A DNA stretch of 64,000 nucleotides from Carex sylvatica. Taxonomy: Eukaryota; Streptophyta; Magnoliopsida; Poales; Cyperaceae. Numbering within the stretch: the stretch's first letter is position 1; every line of letters starts with the position of its first letter. The stretch spans positions 278,501-342,500 of the forward strand of contig CAXKVR010000003.1 of assembly GCA_964058845.1 (NCBI GenBank), read 5' to 3'. Positions 36,000-47,078 of the stretch are shown here, piece by piece. Below the pieces are notes generated by a model. The model worked only from the letters and a program-made list of their open reading frames with translations, searched no databases and had not been told where the DNA came from. A program made the position numbers and the translations under genes.

Positions 36000-37190
36000 A
36001 ATACTCAGAGGGGGGGGGGTATCTAGACGTTTCGATCGACTTTGCTCTCGCTGAAAAAAATTTTGCCCCATATGAATGTTTGATTTGTAATTCGAGTTAA
36101 ATTTAGTGTTAAAATTAAAATAATTTTTTTGAATTATGATTGGTAATTAGAATTGTATGTTAGAAAATCAGAAATTACGAGTCAAGAGTATTGGAAAGTA
36201 TAAGTTAAAGTATTTTTTTTATCAATTACCTAATTAGTTAATGAGTTTAAATCCAATTAGTTAGTTAAAATCAATTCGATATTTTTTTTAGCTCTGCTCC
36301 AATTCTGGGTCCTTCCTTGCTGAGTTGTACTTTACAATTAGGAATGAGATGACGTACATACACTTTGATTTCAAAAAATGCGCCCATAATATATTGAATC
36401 CCGGGCCATTAGTTCCTTTACTAAATCAAATAAAGCTCGATCCTCATTATTTGTTTTTTAGCATGAAAGCTCCTCATCAGTTGAACTGCTCCTTAGACGA
36501 TTAGAAGGTCATTTTCGTATTTTGCTCAGTTAAATACACGGACTCCTGGCAAAACGGCCATTAATATTTCTGAAATTATACAATTTATGATTTTTGTGTT
36601 TTGAGGGGGTCTAATTGTAAGAGTAACTGAAGCTAAGCTGTCAACACAGGAGCCGACCATTCGCAAACTCTCCCGCTTTCCAAAATCAGATCCGAGGTTG
36701 CCATTAGGAGATTGCCACGTGGTACTCCGGCTCCACCATCAGTCCCTTCAAAACGCCGCTTCAACAGTTGAAACAGAAACGCCACCAATTTCATTTCAGT
36801 TCCTTGTGGTCAATTCTTTGTATTCTTTTATGTAGCAAGTTACTTTAAAATTATCTAATGATTTTCTATGCCTCGACAAAAGCGGTATGAAAAGTAAATG
36901 GGCCTGGTCATAAAGAGACTTGATTGAGGTATATTTGGGCCTGGATGGGTAATAAAATGAACAAGGCCGGAGTAAGGTTGACAAATTAGGAACGATATTT
37001 GTTTGTTCATTATTTATATGAGTAATGAGTTCCTTTTCCGTTGTTTTTATTAGGTTGAAAGAGTAAACAATATCAATATCAATATTAATATCAGACGCTG
37101 CTGCTTCCATCGAACAGAATTCATTCGGCCCAGTACTGCACGGTGCAGTGGCCATGAGCCCATGACATATGCCCTCGTATGAGAGTGAGA
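36000..37190. other. Gene-free stretch right of the CACTA element
   Basis: AT-rich DNA. At 36640-36830 is a less AT-rich stretch with CCACGTGG (a G-box) and CT-rich leader-like sequence, resembling a plant promoter or 5' leader, but no coding ORF follows. It may be a relic. The 119-codon minus ORF at 36796-37155 has no recognised family. Confidence 0.35.
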
Positions 37191-37194
37191 GATC

Positions 37195-37390
37195 TTAGGA
37201 TCCGTATCCTCCCAGGTACCTGACTTAACACAATTGAAACGGACGACTCAGATTTATTCTCAGTCAGTCGGTCGGTCGGGATTCGGGATGACATAGGGGC
37301 AGGATCATTTGTGCTTTGAGATGCATGCCAATCCATTTTCGGACCGTCCGATTCAATCCTACTCAGTCAGATAACCTGAGGGGATACGAA
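37195..37390. repeat. Dispersed repeat, copy 2 (related to 11690-11870)
   Basis: Shares GGATCCGTATCCTC, CAGGTACCTGACT and TTTGTGCTTTGAGAT with the copy near 11.7 kb, in the same order and orientation. A GTCG/GTCA-rich insertion near 37265 makes it slightly longer. Confidence 0.6.
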
Positions 37391-37498
37391 TTCGAGATCT
37401 TAATTAGATTCGAACCTGCTACATCCAGGAATTAGAAAATGACCGTGTGTCTAGAGACAGAGCAAAGTCAAACTTTTATATTATGGAAATTAAATAGA

Positions 37499-37850
37499 GC
37501 ATCCACTTATATTTTTTTTAGTGACATCGAATTATATTTTATATTTTTTAAGTTTAAATAATTGATTCAAACCGTTTAATATGATGGATATATTAAAATG
37601 TACTTGCAGATCAAATTTTACATTTTTTTTTGAATTTTTTTACTATTTATTAAGATCAATATAAAAATTCAATGGTCTAAAAACAATAATTTTGTAAAAT
37701 ATTTAGTAAATAGTAAAAAAAATTAAAAATGTAAAATTTGATCTGCAAACATATTTTAATATATCCATCATGTTGAACAGTTTGGACTTCAAAAGCTTTG
37801 AAAATGTAGGGTATAATCCGGTGTCACCAAAAAAGAGTGTAAGTGGATCC
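37499..37850. mobile_element. MITE family A, copy 2
   Basis: Inverted-repeat element with CAGATCAAATTTTACATTTT on the left and AAATGTAAAATTTGATCTGC on the right, and TTACTATTTATT / AATAGTAAA pairs inside. It is more diverged from copy 1 than copies 3 and 4 are from each other. Confidence 0.7.
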
Positions 37851-38095
37851 CTCCTCGATTAAATATATATGAGAGTCAATTATAAAAAAAAAATTATACA
37901 AAGAATAGAAGTCAATTTTACTGTTTAATAACATTTTACTCTAAATTATATACAAATTTTGAAAAATAGAGGTCAATTGACTCCATGTAACCTTCTTACA
38001 TCCGCCTTTATCTAAGTGCTTTCATAAAATTTAAAGGGCACTTTAATTCGTATCCTCAGCCTTCTTAACATTGTAATGTACTGAATTGATGATAT

Positions 38096-38335
38096 GCTCA
38101 TGAGCACTTTAATTCGTATTCTGTACATTAACTCAAAAGAGAATATTTTGAGCTGATGCATCTTGACCATCTAATATATTTTAAAATTTGTTCAAACTAG
38201 ATTACACTAATATTAAAGGACACTCTATTTTTTTAGACAAGAGCCAAACTATGTTTAAAATCAGACGATTGAGATTCATTAACTCAAAAAATTCTCTTTT
38301 GAGTTAATGCAGAGGATACGCATTCTGGGCACTTT
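38096..38335. mobile_element. MITE family B, copy 1
   Basis: Ends carry AATTCGTATTCTGTACATTA and the inverse TTAATGCAGAGGATACGCAT, with AACTCAAAAG / CTTTTGAGTT just inside. A second copy lies at 54476-54731. No coding sequence. Confidence 0.65.
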
Positions 38336-38574
38336 GCCAAAAAAAAAAATGCATCGCAAAGGCAGTTTAATGGACATCAGACCAAATTATTCGATTTAAA
38401 TTAAGATTCATGCAGAAAACAATATGATAGGTGCGTATCAATTGTGCGCGGATCTAATAATTTTGATCTGACATAGATCAAATTTAATCTGATACTCATC
38501 GAAACACTCCTAATTCTCAATAATAGACATCTGGAACTTTTTAATGTAAGGAGCACTATTAAATGGGGAGTTAT

Positions 38575-39004
38575 ATATATATATAGGTTGGCTACTATGC
38601 TTATATAAGCATATTCCTACATATGCTTATAACTCAATTTTGTGTTTTCAATGTCCAAATGGTCGATCTGAACCGTTATATGTGATCTCTATATTGAAAT
38701 GTGCTTGGAGACCAAATTTTACATTTTTATGAATTTGTTTACTATTTATTAAGCCACTTTGAAAATTGCTGATCCAACGGTGGCTTAACAAAACAGTAAA
38801 ATCAAAATCCACCGTTGGATCAGCGATTTTCAAAGTGGCTTAATAAATAGTAAACAAATTCAGAAAAATATAAAATTTGGTCTCCAAGCACATTTCAATA
38901 TAGAAATCACATCTAACGGTTCAGATGACCATTTGGACATTGGAAGCACAAAAATGAGTTATAAGCATATGTGGGGATATTCTTATATAAGCATAGTAGC
39001 CAAC

Positions 39005-39006
<2 letters not shown>
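38575..39006. mobile_element. MITE family A, copy 3
   Basis: Near-perfect foldback. The left arm begins GGTTGGCTACTATGCTTATA and the right arm ends with its complement. The arms meet at the facing AATCCACCGTTGGATCAGCG and GCTGATCCAACGGTGGCTTA segments. High arm identity points to a recent insertion. Confidence 0.85.

Positions 39007-39080
<74 letters not shown>
39007..39080. repeat. TA dinucleotide microsatellite
   Basis: An uninterrupted run of about 37 TA units between the two neighbouring family-A MITEs. Apparent ORFs through it encode alternating Tyr and Ile and are not genes. Confidence 0.95.
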
Positions 39081-39082
<2 letters not shown>

Positions 39083-39083
<1 letters not shown>

Positions 39084-39512
39084 AGGTTAGCTACTATGCT
39101 TATATAAACATATCCCCACATATGCTTATAACTCATTTTTGTGCTTCCAATGTCCAAATGGTCGATCTGAACCGTTCATCTTGTTCTCCATATTAATATG
39201 TGATTGGAAACTAAATTTTACATTTTTCTGAATTTTTTTACTATTTATTAAGCCACTTTGAAAATTATTAATCCAACGGTGGCTGTTGATTTTACTGTTT
39301 TGTGCAGCCACCGTTGGATCAGCGATTTTCAAAGTGGCTTAATAAATAGTAAAAAAATTCAGAAAAATGTAAAATTTAGTTTCCAAGCACATATTAATAT
39401 GGAGAACAAGATGAACGGTTCCGATCGACCATTTGGACATTGGAAGTACAAAAATGAGTTATAAGCATATGTGGGGATATGCTTATATAAGCATAGTAGC
39501 CAACCTCTATAT
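39083..39512. mobile_element. MITE family A, copy 4
   Basis: Second foldback of the same family, in tandem with copy 3 across the TA run. It starts GAGGTTAGCTACTATGCTTA and ends with the inverse form. Its loop differs from that of copy 3, so the pair did not arise by simple recent duplication of the whole unit. Confidence 0.85.
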
Positions 39513-39514
39513 AT

Positions 39515-39988
39515 ATATTTTTCTGTTTATTCTATCCGTATACAAGTACAGATAAAACAATTCAATTACTTTATAAAGGAAGGATGTGAGGAATAAAACA
39601 ATTTAGTTAACTTATCGAGTTAGGATATAATTAACACTTTTCTTATATATATGTTACCTTATAGAATAATTGATAAATACAAATTATGTAAGTTAACTTT
39701 TTATTTATATATTCAATTATATAAAAACGAGATTGATTTATATAATATGTTTATATAGTTTATTTAATAGTAATTTATAGATAATCATAATTTTTTTATA
39801 TTTTATGATACTTTATACTCGTAGTGCTTAAATTAACATTATTATTTGTTATATTTTTTAAGTTAAATTATAAGTTTTTACTTTATTGGATAATGTACAA
39901 GTACGACTAATATTATTCTTTGAATAAAACTAATAATAAATATGTAGGCAATAAAATAAGCTTAATTAATTTGACATCTTAACAACAA
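39515..39988. other. AT-rich DNA upstream of the tRNA gene
   Basis: No ORF or repeat of note. The bases just before the tRNA (ACAACAA at 39982-39988) match the CAA-rich transcription start context common for plant tRNA genes. Confidence 0.45.
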
Positions 39989-40073
39989 GGGGTGGTGGCG
40001 CAGTTGGCTAGCGCGTAGGTCTCATAGCTACTGAGTAATCCTGAGGTCGAGAGTTCGAGCCTCTCTCACCCCA
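39989..40073 (+). tRNA. tRNA-Met(CAT), elongator type, with intron
   Basis: Folds as a full cloverleaf. Acceptor stem GGGGTGG pairs with the 3' TCACCCC, with discriminator A at 40073. The D stem is GCGC/GCGC, and the T arm is GAGAG-TTCGAGC-CTCTC. The anticodon CAT is at 40023-40025. An 11-nt intron (40027-40037, GCTACTGAGTA) follows position 37, where plant elongator tRNA-Met genes carry theirs. Removing it leaves a 74-nt mature tRNA without CCA. It decodes internal AUG codons in cytosolic translation. A T-run at 40077 can act as the RNA polymerase III terminator. The 3' half is duplicated just downstream. Confidence 0.95.
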
Positions 40074-40099
40074 AATTTTTTATTCTTCTATTTTTTATT

Positions 40100-40146
40100 C
40101 GAGAGTTCGAGCCTCTCTCACCCCAAATTTTTTATTCTTCTATTTT
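40100..40146 (+). repeat. Tandem duplicate of the tRNA-Met 3' end and terminator
   Basis: Repeats, base for base, the T arm, 3' acceptor strand and T-run of the tRNA gene (40048-40094) with a 52-bp period. It lacks the D arm and anticodon, so it cannot encode a tRNA, but it keeps a B-box (GGTTCGANNCC-like). Confidence 0.9.
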
Positions 40147-40539
40147 CTTTGCAGCTTTACTACCATTTTTTTTGGTTTCAACGCCTTCTAAATCGGGCCC
40201 GTTTTGTTTCAAGCCCAAATTTACGTAAGAGTTCGGACCCTCAGCAACTTTTCCGAATTTTTTTTGTCGAATCTCTGCCGTGATTTTTATTCTTACCCAA
40301 AAAAAAAAATTAATATAAATAACCACGGTTTAGCAAGATTTTTATTTTTGCCCAAACCGTACATAATATATACAGTCCGGAATTAAAATCCCGAACCGTA
40401 TATAATATTTACAGCCCGAAATTAAAATTCCAAACCGTATAGAATATTTACAGTCCGGGGTTTCTTTTTTTTAAGAGGTTTTTAGGGTTTATTAGAATTT
40501 AGTTTAGTTTGTGTTTGGAGATTATGTTGTTCAGTTTGT

Positions 40540-41200
40540 TTGAAATTTAGATTAGTTTGAATTGCTAAGTTGGAGGTTTGTATGAATTTTATTTGTATGA
40601 ATTTTATTTGTATGAATTTTATTTGTATGAATTGTCAAGTTAGAGTGCTTCTGAGCCCAACTTTGCACATATGGTTAACATAGCAGGACATCTTCAAAAA
40701 TCATGAAAATTGACCGACATGCAGTCTTGACATCGTAGAACAAGACTGTGAAGTTTCATACGAAATCTCAAAACAGATCGTGAGATATCATCTTTTAAAA
40801 ATTGTCCAAACTGCTGAAGAAGTAATTCTGAGCCTAACTTTGCACCTCTAGTTAACATAGCAAGATATCTTCAAAAATCATGAAAATTGATCGACATGCA
40901 GTCTTAACAAGTGATTTTTGTTATTTATAAAGCTTGTCGTATTATTGTTCTCAATTTTATTATATTGTTTAACTTTGTGAACTTAACAAGTGATTTTTTT
41001 ATTTTTGTTATTCTCTAATTTTAGTGTAGTATTTTTTGGTTGTATAAATACTACCATAGAACGATAACAATATATAACATAGCAACCATGAGCATAATAA
41101 AACATAACAAAATTAAACTACGCTACAATAAAAATTATAAAACTAAACTCAAACATAATAGATCATAACATAGATAAAATAAACTAAAACTATAAAAAAA
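40540..41200. other. Non-coding left interior of the MULE
   Basis: Contains four copies of a 16-bp repeat (TTTGTATGAATTTTAT) at about 40577-40632. Two copies of an about 87-bp segment (GCCCAACTTTGCAC...GACATGCAGTCTT) start at about 40650 and 40828. No coding ORF. Confidence 0.6.
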
Positions 41201-41211
41201 AAAACTCTCTA

Positions 41212-44034
41212 TCAATTCCAATCCGAAGGGGTAAATCGGCGAGGTGCTTGACCCCTATTTTTTCTACTGAAATTCCGTTCATGCCAGTCATTCCACTGTA
41301 GTTCTCCGTCCTGTGCTCTGAGAACTGGTGTAATCTCATCCATGGGCCCAGCCTCTAGGCTCATCGTTAGTGCTCTATCCCATGGGTCCTCGGCTGCGTG
41401 GGTAGCTAGCGGAGGGTATGGAACATGAAATCCGCATAGTCCAGCTACTAGAGACCTCCCAATCGTGAGCCCTCCGTGGATACGGCTGACGTTGAGAGGC
41501 GATTGTATCCCACTGATCATCTCCAGCTAGAGCTGCAAGGCTGAAAATCAAGCTGTCATCCTGCATAAGGTGGATCTCCGGAGACTCATACTTCTCATGT
41601 GGCTCAGGCAGTGGCGGCATGAAGGCATGACCCAGCAAGGATACCAATAATTTAGTAAACTTTAACTATCTTGACTTAAAATAAAGGAATAAATTTACTG
41701 AAGTACGGAATTTTAACTATCTTGACCTAAAATAAAATAAATAATGACATACCGGGGGAAGAACTAGTCGTCCATGGGCGTTAAGATAGCCATGCCAATC
41801 GGACATACCATATACCCAACGATGGTAGTCCCACTCTGACTGCTCGGGGGAGAGGGGGCAATGGCATCGCAGAAGCCATAACAGGTGGCGCGTCGGGCTC
41901 GTCCTTTTGCACTTTGCGCCAATCAATTTTCTCTCCGGCGTCTCACAGCATGGTGACTAGCTTAGCGGACTGGCCATGGTCATCAATGCATGGGGCAACC
42001 AAGTTCAGCACATAATGCCCAAATGCTCTGTAGCCGCGTTTTCCAAGACAAACGATTGCATGCCTGACACTTTTAACCGCTAATAGCAACTAAAAAAAAT
42101 AAAGTTAGATAAAAAAAAGTTAGATTAGATAAAAAAAAATGTGTTCTTCTAGGTTCATTACCTGACGAGCACCTTTTCAGCCAGTGGGGGTATAACCATC
42201 ATCATCGAAGATCATCGAGCGAAGAAAATTACCGTAATCTTCCTCTATATACACCGAAGCCATGCCGACCCGCAGGTACCAATCCTGATATCTCAATATG
42301 GGATCTCCCTGGAACTGCATCCCATCAACCTCCGGCATCTGCCATAAGTTGGCACTCATATTTGCTGCCCTGTTGTAGTGCTCCGAGTGATACTCACTCC
42401 AATCTCTATTGAGGTGATTACCGTGGGTTATTCTGTAATTAATATGTTAGTTGTAATTTAAACCCAAGAACTAATGTTAAGTACAAAAATACTAAAGAGA
42501 ACATAACTTACCCATGTAGACTCATGATCACAGATCTCGGGATGTCTGGATCTGTGGGAATGAGTGCAGGATATCGAAATCGACGGAGCACTCGGTCTGG
42601 ATAGTGGTGCTCCACTATCCAGAATCACACCAACGGACCTTTGTAGAGCCACATCTCATGATCATCCGCTACAATCTGCGACATTCTCCCCTCAGTGTAT
42701 AGCTCATGGTACGGATCCCAGATCACCTGCATCTCACCCAGACTCTGAATCTGAGTTCGAACCACCCTGATACCTATTAGTTTTCCGTGAGGGTTGTCCT
42801 TGTACAAGTGATGTCAGTACCACTTCATGTCAAATGCCGGGCATTTTCCACTATCGGACTCTTTCCATGGATCCTCGTTCGGCTCAGGTACCCCCACCGG
42901 TAGCCGTGACCATGACCAATGCTACAGTAGAAGTGCCGGCCCAAACATTTGCTTAGTTTACGACTATAATTTGAAGAATATTAGCCGTCAGGAAAAAGTT
43001 AAATAATTAAAATAAGACAACAAGTGCATGACAAGTTAAATAATTAAAATAAGACAGAAAGAGCATACTGAACTTACAACAATGGCACAAGCTGGAGTAA
43101 AGATGTGCTAGGACAGCCCCACCCCAGTTGTACCTGCTCGATGGCTCAAGGTCTCGCAGCAGCTCTAGATACATCATCGGGATGGTATCACTGCTTGAAT
43201 CAGCAAACATGACAGAACCAAATAGGTCCATCACGAAGCCCCGTGTGTATCTCTAATATCGAAATTACAGAGCAACTCATTTTTTTGCATGAAATAAAGT
43301 ACAAAATAAATGTAATACGAATAGTTTATGTGAGTACCTCTCAATCTCGAGCGCAGTCGAATGCCTACCAATACCTCTCGTAAACATAGCTCGCAGCTTC
43401 GTCTTGTCCAAACAGTACTTGAACCTCCCTCCATTGCCGCGTATATTCAGCTTCGCTCCCAACAACTTTTCGAGCATGTAATTAATCGTGTTGTTGTCTG
43501 ATGTGGGGTCAGATATGCCACCAACGATATGCCACCAACGGGCATGTCCTGAATAGGCAAACTCCACAGGGCACTGACGTCCTGGAAAGTCATTGTCATC
43601 TCTCCAAAAGGTAAGTGGAACATGTGCGTCTCGGGGCGCCATCGCTCCACTAGTTCTGCAATGAGGGACGCATTAATGGTCTTACTCATCGACTCTATAA
43701 TATCCACCAAATGTTGCAACCCCAAATTTTGCGGATACGGCTCCATGAGCAAGTAGTACTGCATGTCGTAATGCCAACTTCTGACAGTTATAATTGTCTT
43801 AGTCTCCGTTGAAAAAAGTAAACAACATGAAAACCTAAAAATATGAAAAACTCAACAAAATTTAAACTTAAAAAACAAAAAAAAGTAATCAAGTACCTCT
43901 TTAGATGTCAGTGAGACTCGGTGCTCATCATGAGGCATCCATAATAAAGGACTGAAATAGTCCTTGCTGTCATTGGGAATGGGCTCATCAACCGGGTTGG
44001 CTACGGGTGGTCTCCTAGGCCGTCCTCTAGCCAC
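41212..44034 (-). pseudogene. Plant mobile domain (MAIN-like, PMD) protein of the MULE, broken
   Basis: The minus strand encodes pieces of a PMD protein, the family of Arabidopsis MAIN and MAIL1, which act in gene silencing and genome stability. Exon 1 (44034-43897) splices in phase to an exon from 43797. That exon holds SWHYDMQYYLLMEPY and LIAELVERWRPETHMFHLPF, then GEMTMTFQDVSALWSLPI, the PMD core. A 14-bp tandem duplication at about 43513-43540 then shifts the frame; the PMD reading continues in another frame (43277-43530). Further downstream pieces (43007-43234, 42625-42807, 42177-42359, 41212-41926) look like the C-terminal half, separated by possible introns and stops. The transposon copy is therefore not expected to make a full protein. 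Confidence 0.75.
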
Positions 44035-44039
44035 CCTAC

Positions 44040-45340
44040 GTTAAAAAAAATTAAACATGCTACAATTGGCTAAAATACACTAATTGTGGTAAAAATATGA
44101 TACAATACGCTAATATGCGGTAAAATATGCTAAATTACGCTAATTGCGATAAAAATTTGTTATTCGGATAAAATATGCTAAAACAAATAAAAATATACTC
44201 AAATATGCTAAAATACGCTAATTACAGTAAAAATATTTATGAACAAGCGTAAAAATAAAAATCACGGCACTTCGCATTGCTAAAAAAATAGATAGTTAGA
44301 ATAGTGAAATATTATTTCAAATAAAGCATTCTTCCAGCAACACTCTATTCATAATCAATAACCACATGAAAAAAATAATAATAAATCTACATAGAATTTT
44401 ATTATATCATGCGTAAGTAAAATTAACAATCCCCAAAATTTTATTTACTTAATTTTTTTAAAATAAAAGTTTAATTAGCTCATGTTTCAGCATCGATAAT
44501 TTTTTTTTCTTTTAGCATTATCGACTCAACATCCTTTTTAATTAAATAATAGGAAAATAAACTTTTATAGTATGCTTAAAAAAATTAACACTTCATCCAA
44601 AAAATATATATAAAAGGTAAATTGGTCTTGTGCATAAAAAAAAAATTATAAATTTCATTTGCATCATATGTGCACTTAAATTGACATAAGACAAAGTAAA
44701 GTAACATTCAATTTACACCTATCATAAGATCAATTGATACCCCTACCCAACATGCAACATAACCACATCTGATCTAACAAATTATAGCACAATCACAATT
44801 CGACCAATTCGAAAAAACTCTAATTGAATTCAACAATTCACAATTCAATCATATCACCAAATTGAACTAATCGAATTAAACAACTAATTGAATTCAACCA
44901 TATAACCAAATTCACAATTAAACCCTAACCCTAACCCTAAATTGAACTAATCGCATTCAAAATCCTAACCAATAACCAATAACTCTAATTGAATTTAATC
45001 GCATACAACATAAATCATCTTTTAATCGAATTTTAATCCTAACCAATAACACTAACTCTAAACCCTAATCGAATTTTAATCGCATTCAAAACTTACCTGA
45101 AATTTCCAATCGAGGAGGCGGCGGAGGTAGCTAGGAGCACGAATGAGGAAGAGGGAGAGGGAGGAGAGGTGGTGAAGGGCAGTGGTGAATGGGAGGAAAA
45201 GTGGTAGCGGAGGGGAGATGGTGGCGGCGAGGGAGAAGGATGACCCGCGGTGAAGGGGCGGAGGCACGCACGTTTCTTCCTTTTTTTTCTTTTTTTCTGG
45301 CGAAGAGGCGAAACAGAGAGGGAGAAGAGGGATCAAGGGG
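44040..45340. other. Non-coding right interior of the MULE
   Basis: AT-rich DNA upstream of the PMD gene, including a CCCTAA-containing stretch at 44922-44940 and a purine-rich stretch at 45100-45330 that may be the gene's promoter and leader. The ORFs at 45076 and 45189 are low-complexity. Confidence 0.4.
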
Positions 45341-45544
45341 TGGGGTTGTTTACAACTCGGGCCGTAAATATTATATACGGTTCAGAATTTTAATTTCGAA
45401 CCGTATATATTATGTACGGTTTGGGTAAAAATAAAAATCTCGCTAAACCGTGGTTATTTACATTAAAAAAAAATTGGGTAAAAATAAAAATCACATAATC
45501 TCTGTGTCATTGGGTTGCAACAAAATTTTGCCTCAGCATTCAGC

Positions 45545-45967
45545 TAGGAGTGGCAAAAAAGCTCGTAGCTCGTGGTTTGATCGTGACTCGCACCTGACTC
45601 GTTCGCTAATAGCTCATTCGTTACTGGACTGAGCTGTTAACGAGCCAGCTCACCACTAGCTCGGTCCAGAATTAACGAGTTCAAGCTGGAGTCAAGCTTG
45701 CTCGCCAACTAGCTCGGCTAAGCATCAATTTGTATGAATTTGTGTGCATTTTATACTGTCTGACTCGGTTCAGTTCGATCCAAAAAGTTTTGTAGAATTT
45801 GTTTTTCTTAAAATAAGATCTAGTCAGACCCAGCGAGCTAGCTCAGGCTGGCTTGTCACGAGTTTAAGTTGAGATTTTAGCTCAGATATCCTAGATCCAG
45901 CTCGGTCCATAAATAACAAGCTGAGCTAAGACCTATCTCAGACTAAGCCAGCTCGTTGACACCCCTA
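45545..45967. mobile_element. hAT-type MITE
   Basis: The left end TAGGAGTGGCAA matches the inverse of the right end GTTGACACCCCTA. This resembles the TAGGGGTGTCAA ends seen on plant hAT MITEs. It is flanked by ATTCAGC (45538-45544 and 45968-45974), an 8-bp duplication with one mismatch if the adjacent base is counted. The interior is rich in AGCTCG / CGAGCT motifs. Non-coding. Confidence 0.82.
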
Positions 45968-46214
45968 ATTCAGCAACATTTCCATTTGCATCAGCAACAC
46001 TTTTTAAACTATATATTAATAACTAAATTTAAAAATTTTATGGTCTCTCAAGTTGCTGCATCTTTATGTTTTGTTTTTTGTTTTTTTTTAATCCACGTTA
46101 GAATGGCTATTATATTTTTAACTATGATTATTTTGACAATATATTTTTTTAAATCAAATAAAATTGAAAAGAAATGTTAAATTTATTAAGAGTAGAGTTA
46201 AAATGCTTTAATAT

Positions 46215-46525
46215 TTTTGTACCTCAATCATGTCTTACATTCTTATCTCGTTATTTAAAGTTTAAATAGTCAATCTGAACTGTTCAACATAGTCTCCATA
46301 AAAAAATATACTTGAAGATGAAATTTTATATTTTTTACAACTTCTTAGTAATTTCTCAAGTGCAAGATCAATCTTTTAGATGGTTCAATTTTTTTTCAAA
46401 AATAATAATTTTGTACATATTAAAAAAAGCTAGTAATATTTTTCAAAAATAATAAAAAATTTGGTCTATGAAAATTAAAATGAGTAGTTTGAATATTTAA
46501 ATATAGCAATAAAAATGTGAGTCAC
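46215..46525. mobile_element. MITE family A, copy 5 (diverged)
   Basis: Carries CTCAATCATGTCTTACATTC, CTTGAAGATGAAATTTTATA and the facing AAAATTTGGTCTATGAAAAT, in the order expected for family A, with many changes. Old copy. Confidence 0.6.
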
Positions 46526-46527
46526 AA

Positions 46528-46672
46528 GGGATAGGTATCCTCTGCGGAGCTGTGCAGAGTTTTTAATCTGATCCGTTCATTTTGATAGGACGGATTAAAT
46601 TTTGAGATCTGATCTAATCTATCTGATAAAAACGATCGGACCAAATTAAAAACTCTGTAGATGATAGCAATT
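46528..46672. mobile_element. Small inverted-repeat element
   Basis: Facing arms GCAGAGTTTTTAATCTGATC and AAATTAAAAACTCTGT, with the palindromic pair TGATAGGACGGATTAAATT and GATCGGACCA. Its outer TATCCTCTGC resembles the ends of family-B MITEs. It lies about 400 bp upstream of the CCCH gene start. Confidence 0.55.
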
Positions 46673-46689
46673 CAGTGACAAACAGTCAC

Positions 46690-47078
46690 AAAGATGGTTT
46701 GTCAATCAGGTGAAGTCACATTGAGCGCCCAACTTAACGGGTTTATCACGATCTAAATTTCTCTCCCGTGCGCTCTTTCTTTCTTTTCTCTTTTCTTCGT
46801 CTATTTTAGTATTGTATTTCTTTGCCCTTTCCAACAAGCTCCTTTTCTTCTCTTCATCAAATCTTTCTTGTTTCGCCGCCTATTCCTTCAAGGCCCAGCC
46901 AGGTACACACGCCAAAACCCCCTTATCCCCCCATGCTCCGATTTCCAGTTAGTTCTCTTTCCAAATCCATGCCTTTATAGTTGTAAGAAACCCTAGCTAA
47001 CGGATTTGATTCAAGACCCGATAGCACCCACTCATATTCTGTTACTGCAGCTCAAGTGCCAAGCAAAGTCAATTTAGA
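46690..47078 (+). promoter_or_regulatory. Promoter and 5' UTR of the CCCH gene
   Basis: Pyrimidine-rich, leader-like DNA (TTTCTTTCTTTTCTC at 46778-46795 and further TC tracts) leads into the ATG at 47079. The start was chosen because the next in-frame residues belong to the family's acidic N-terminus and no earlier in-frame ATG extends it. No confident TATA box was found. Confidence 0.4.

Larger units (their letters stand above)
40279..45496. mobile_element. Mutator-like element (MULE) carrying a plant mobile domain gene
   Basis: Terminal inverted repeats of at least 150 bp run from 40279 inward (GTGATTTTTATTCTTACCCA, AACCACGGTTTAGC, AAACCGTACATAATATATAC) and in the inverse form at about 45345-45496. 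The flanks are AATCTCTGC (40270-40278) and AATCTCTGT (about 45497-45505). This is a 9-bp target duplication with one difference, the Mutator hallmark. The interior contains a minus-strand gene with a plant mobile domain but no MURA transposase that I can recognise. Plant mobile domains are known to be carried by MULEs and Gypsy elements. The element is about 5.2 kb and probably non-autonomous. Confidence 0.88.

Noticed and set aside
38921..39196. ORFs of about 80 codons through the TA run
   Set aside because: They encode alternating Tyr and Ile from a microsatellite and parts of MITE arms.
40100..40146. Second tRNA gene
   Set aside because: Only the T arm and 3' acceptor strand are present; the D arm, anticodon and 5' strand are missing.
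44922..44940. Telomere-like CCCTAA repeats
   Set aside because: Only about three units, in a transposon interior, with no extended array.
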